From contig NZ_BPRE01000019.1 in NCBI RefSeq assembly GCF_022179765.1, positions 29,102 to 93,101 of the forward strand: a stretch of 64,000 nt of DNA, read 5' to 3'. Positions 61,691 to 64,000 of the stretch are shown here, piece by piece. A model generated the notes under the pieces. It saw only the letters and a program-made list of their open reading frames with translations. It searched no databases and was not told where the DNA came from. Every line of letters begins with the position of its first letter. Position 1 is the stretch's first letter. This DNA comes from Methylorubrum suomiense (lineage in GTDB: Bacteria; Pseudomonadota; Alphaproteobacteria; Rhizobiales; Beijerinckiaceae). The position numbers and the translations under genes were made by a program.

Positions 61691-62620
61691 AGCCCAAAAG
61701 CGGGTAAGAGGGGGCACGTCCTCTCGCCGACATACCATCATGGCGGTGGGCGCCGTCACGCTCGAGCTGCCGCCCCATAATCTAATTGGGTTACATCTAC
61801 CTCAATCTCACCGCGCACTTAGTGAAAATTTGGAGATGATCATCGGCTTTTGAGGCATCGCGCTGCAGGTTTTGGCCTTATACCGAAACGCATGCGTAGC
61901 TGGTCAATACTGCAGGTTCGAACGAATGTATCGTTTCTTTAACAGTAGTTTCCTCTGCATATTTTCTCTATGCGAATGAGGCTATTTTGGGCGCCGGGCC
62001 GGGGGCATATAATGACTTTGCCGTCTCGGTCGTGAGTTTCGACGCGAACGACCTCTGGCCTCATGAAGATTGCAGCTCGGTCAAAATTTTAACTTGTGCA
62101 GGATCCGCCTTGGGTGGAAGTTGACCTAATCACTCGCTTGCTAGGTGGTAGCGCATCTTAAATGCCTCGGTTTTCGAACGGTGCATTGGGCCTGCGTATG
62201 GACAGGCTTCGCGCCGTTCTGGAGCGGCCCCCCGAGACCAATGCAAGCTGCCGCGTACTGGGAAGTCCGCACCAGTCCAGGGTCGGGCCGTGATTAGCTG
62301 TACGCCCGTTTTGGATGACGAGCAGGAGCCGCGAGCCCTTCTCGTTGCCAGATGTGTTCGACGCGCTACACGTCCATGCCTTGACAGCGTACGAGATCAG
62401 AGTTCAGTTCGGGCATAATTTGATGATAGAATTTGAGGAAGCGATGAACAATCCAGGATTGGCTGACGCAGCCGTGGCAGGTCCATCCTTCAAGCTAACG
62501 TCGACTTCATTTCAGAGGCGGACGGCTTAGGGCAGGTGCAAGATACGAGCTACTGGACCTAGACCAGCGGAAATTCCGCCGCTTACAACAAGCTTTCACT
62601 GAGGTATGGGGAGGGGGATT
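61691..62620. other. Gene-poor AT-richer stretch before the last RTX gene
   Basis: About 930 bases without a supported gene. A 71-codon frame at 62315-62530 has no recognisable features. GC is well below the genome level. The end carries the ribosome site GAGGGGG just before the GTG at 62621. Confidence 0.4.
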
Positions 62621-64000
62621 GTGACGAAAATACCGGGACCTTCCGTAAACTATACGTCGTATGACGGGGACTCGTTGACGCTATATCCGTGGTTGGGAAG
62701 AAATGTCGCTTTGCTAACAGCTTCCAATTTCCTTGACGGCAGTGTAATGGAGCAAATAATTAACAAATTAGACGATGGATATGACATCTACGCTCAAATC
62801 ACTGGACGCGAACCAAATCCGTATCTTGTTTACAGTGGTATTGCGTCCATTGCTCAAGTCCCGAGCGCATTCAAAGGCGGCGCAAGTGCTATAGGATATT
62901 TAGGTTTTACAGGTATTGAAATAACGAATGCACCATTTAATAAATTATACGATGAGGTTTCAGCTAGCAATACATTCGATCAAACGTTATTCTATGAGTT
63001 AGGGCGCAATTTTTGGTTCTATGGAGATCAGTTAGGGGCTTTTGATCCTTTCGTGACTGGTTTCGCGATTGTCAACCGATTTATATCGATGCAGGAAGCA
63101 GGTGTTTCAGGCAGTACGTTCAACGGCCTCACTTTCGATGAATTCAAAATCTCCATTTTGGAAGATTTGATACAAACGTTTCTTTCAGGTTCGTCTTACA
63201 CTATTGCAAACACTCTCGGTGTATATCAGGGTGTCCCAAGTAATAATGGTTGGGGCGCGGCTGATCTAGCTGCATCTGTCCTGTACCAAGTGTTCGAAGA
63301 TTTTGGTATTGAAGCATATTCAAATTTTTATCGGAAACTTGCGCTGCTTCCAGCAGCAAGCACACAGGTAGATGCGTTTAACAATTTAGTCGTAGCAGCC
63401 ACGCAGGCGACTGGATTTGATTATGGATTTTTAGACAAACCCGCTGGCATATCGTATATAACGGGCGGCAGGGCTTCAGATAGCTTATTCGCTGATGGCA
63501 GCGGAAATCCCGTCTTTGGTTTTGCAGGTAACGATGTAATTGGGGGCACAGCAGAATCGGATCGCCTGTTTGGAGACTCCGGTGATGATGCCCTTTTGGG
63601 AGCGGCGGGAATAGACAATCTTGTAGGTGGAGCAGGCAACGACATCCTGTTCGGCGGTGACGACGACGATCGCCTCGCTGGAGGAGCAGGTGACGACACT
63701 CTGGAAGGCGGGACGGGTGCGGACCTCCTGGTGGGTGGCTTGGGCAATGACACCTACGTGGTGGACAACGCGTTCGACATAGTGATCGAGACCGATGGCC
63801 AGGGCGCTGACATCGTCCAGTCTTCCGTCTCTTTCTATATGAGTGGGCAGGAACTCGAAAACCTGACCCTGACCGGTTCAGCTGCTATCAACGGCACCGG
63901 TAACTCCATTGCCAACACGATCACCGGCAACAGCGGCGCCAACATCCTCAATGGCCTGGTTGGCGCCGACACGATGATCGGCGGGGCCGGCTCCGACACC
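62621..64000 (+). CDS. RTX calcium-binding protein with unusual AT-rich N-terminal domain (runs off the right edge)
   Basis: An open frame of 460 codons from GTG (after GAGGGGGATT) to the window end, with no stop. Residues 1-280 form a helical/beta domain that I cannot place. It includes YELGRNFWFYGDQLGAF (from Tyr125) and GFAIVNRFISMQEAG. This part is rich in TTA, ATA and AAT codons. RTX repeats begin near 285 (AGNDVIGG, SGDDALLG) and are regular from about 340 (GGAGNDILFGGDDDDRLAGG). They then pass into the ENLTLTGSAAINGTGN modules also found in the giant RTX protein. From about 63640 codon use is GC-rich and native. Probably type I secreted. The C-terminus lies outside the window. Confidence 0.85.
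   Translation, partial: MTKIPGPSVNYTSYDGDSLTLYPWLGRNVALLTASNFLDGSVMEQIINKLDDGYDIYAQITGREPNPYLVYSGIASIAQVPSAFKGGASAIGYLGFTGIEITNAPFNKLYDEVSASNTFDQTLFYELGRNFWFYGDQLGAFDPFVTGFAIVNRFISMQEAGVSGSTFNGLTFDEFKISILEDLIQTFLSGSSYTIANTLGVYQGVPSNNGWGAADLAASVLYQVFEDFGIEAYSNFYRKLALLPAASTQVDAFNNLVVAATQATGFDYGFLDKPAGISYITGGRASDSLFADGSGNPVFGFAGNDVIGGTAESDRLFGDSGDDALLGAAGIDNLVGGAGNDILFGGDDDDRLAGGAGDDTLEGGTGADLLVGGLGNDTYVVDNAFDIVIETDGQGADIVQSSVSFYMSGQELENLTLTGSAAINGTGNSIANTITGNSGANILNGLVGADTMIGGAGSDT

Noticed and set aside
62315..62530. A 71-codon frame in the gap before the last RTX gene
   Set aside because: No family features, no clear ribosome site, and it ends in basic low-complexity text.

Overview
The window is about 64 kb of very GC-rich DNA. 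It comes from an alphaproteobacterium, most likely a Methylobacterium/Methylorubrum-type member of the Hyphomicrobiales. The signs are strong G/C third-position codon use, frequent GTG/TTG starts, kdpFABC-DE, a HpnL-like membrane protein, HWE/HisKA_2-type signalling and several RTX proteins. No ribosomal or tRNA genes were seen, so placement rests on gene families and composition only.

Layout. 1-5 kb: the start of a DUF2339 membrane protein, a small PilZ-like protein, then a Crp/Fnr regulator followed by a three-gene polyamine-type ABC importer without a binding protein. 5-10 kb: a HigB/HigA toxin-antitoxin pair, a [2Fe-2S] ferredoxin overlapping a HpnL-like flippase, a KpsE-like polysaccharide chain-length/export protein, a small conserved protein and an ankyrin protein. 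10-16.6 kb: glycerol kinase overlapping a secreted MetX-like hydrolase, a chemoreceptor, a glycerophosphodiesterase and a RidA protein. 16.7-22.4 kb: a peptidase-containing (C39) ABC exporter and its HlyD-type adaptor. These are divergent from a 77-residue double-glycine-leader peptide, with two AraC-type regulators downstream. This is the best candidate for an undescribed system: a secreted, glycine-zipper-like bacteriocin or signal. 22.6-28 kb: argD-argF, a hydrolase, an MFS transporter and a hairpin-rich intergenic region. 28-32.8 kb: an SDR, an esterase and a Baeyer-Villiger monooxygenase arranged as an alcohol/ketone oxidation operon, then an EamA permease. 32.8-42.3 kb: a DUF4118/HisKA_2 kinase facing the whole kdp locus (micropeptide, kdpF, A, B, C, D, E), with a plausible KdpE operator.

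From 42.7 kb the region is accessory and exported-protein rich. It holds a secreted unknown, a beta-helix/RTX protein and a 1,825-residue SGNH-hydrolase/RTX/Ig-like protein. Next comes an island of lower GC (about 53.3-61.7 kb) bracketed by two direct copies of a 156-bp element. The island holds an inactivated IS3 element, IS3 fragments, two methyltransferases, two glycosyltransferases and a Tat-exported beta-helix protein, which looks like surface-glycan modification. The window ends inside a further RTX protein whose AT-rich N-terminal half is joined to GC-rich native-looking RTX repeats.

All assignments come from reading motifs by eye; no database search was run. Start codons are best guesses where alternatives are given.
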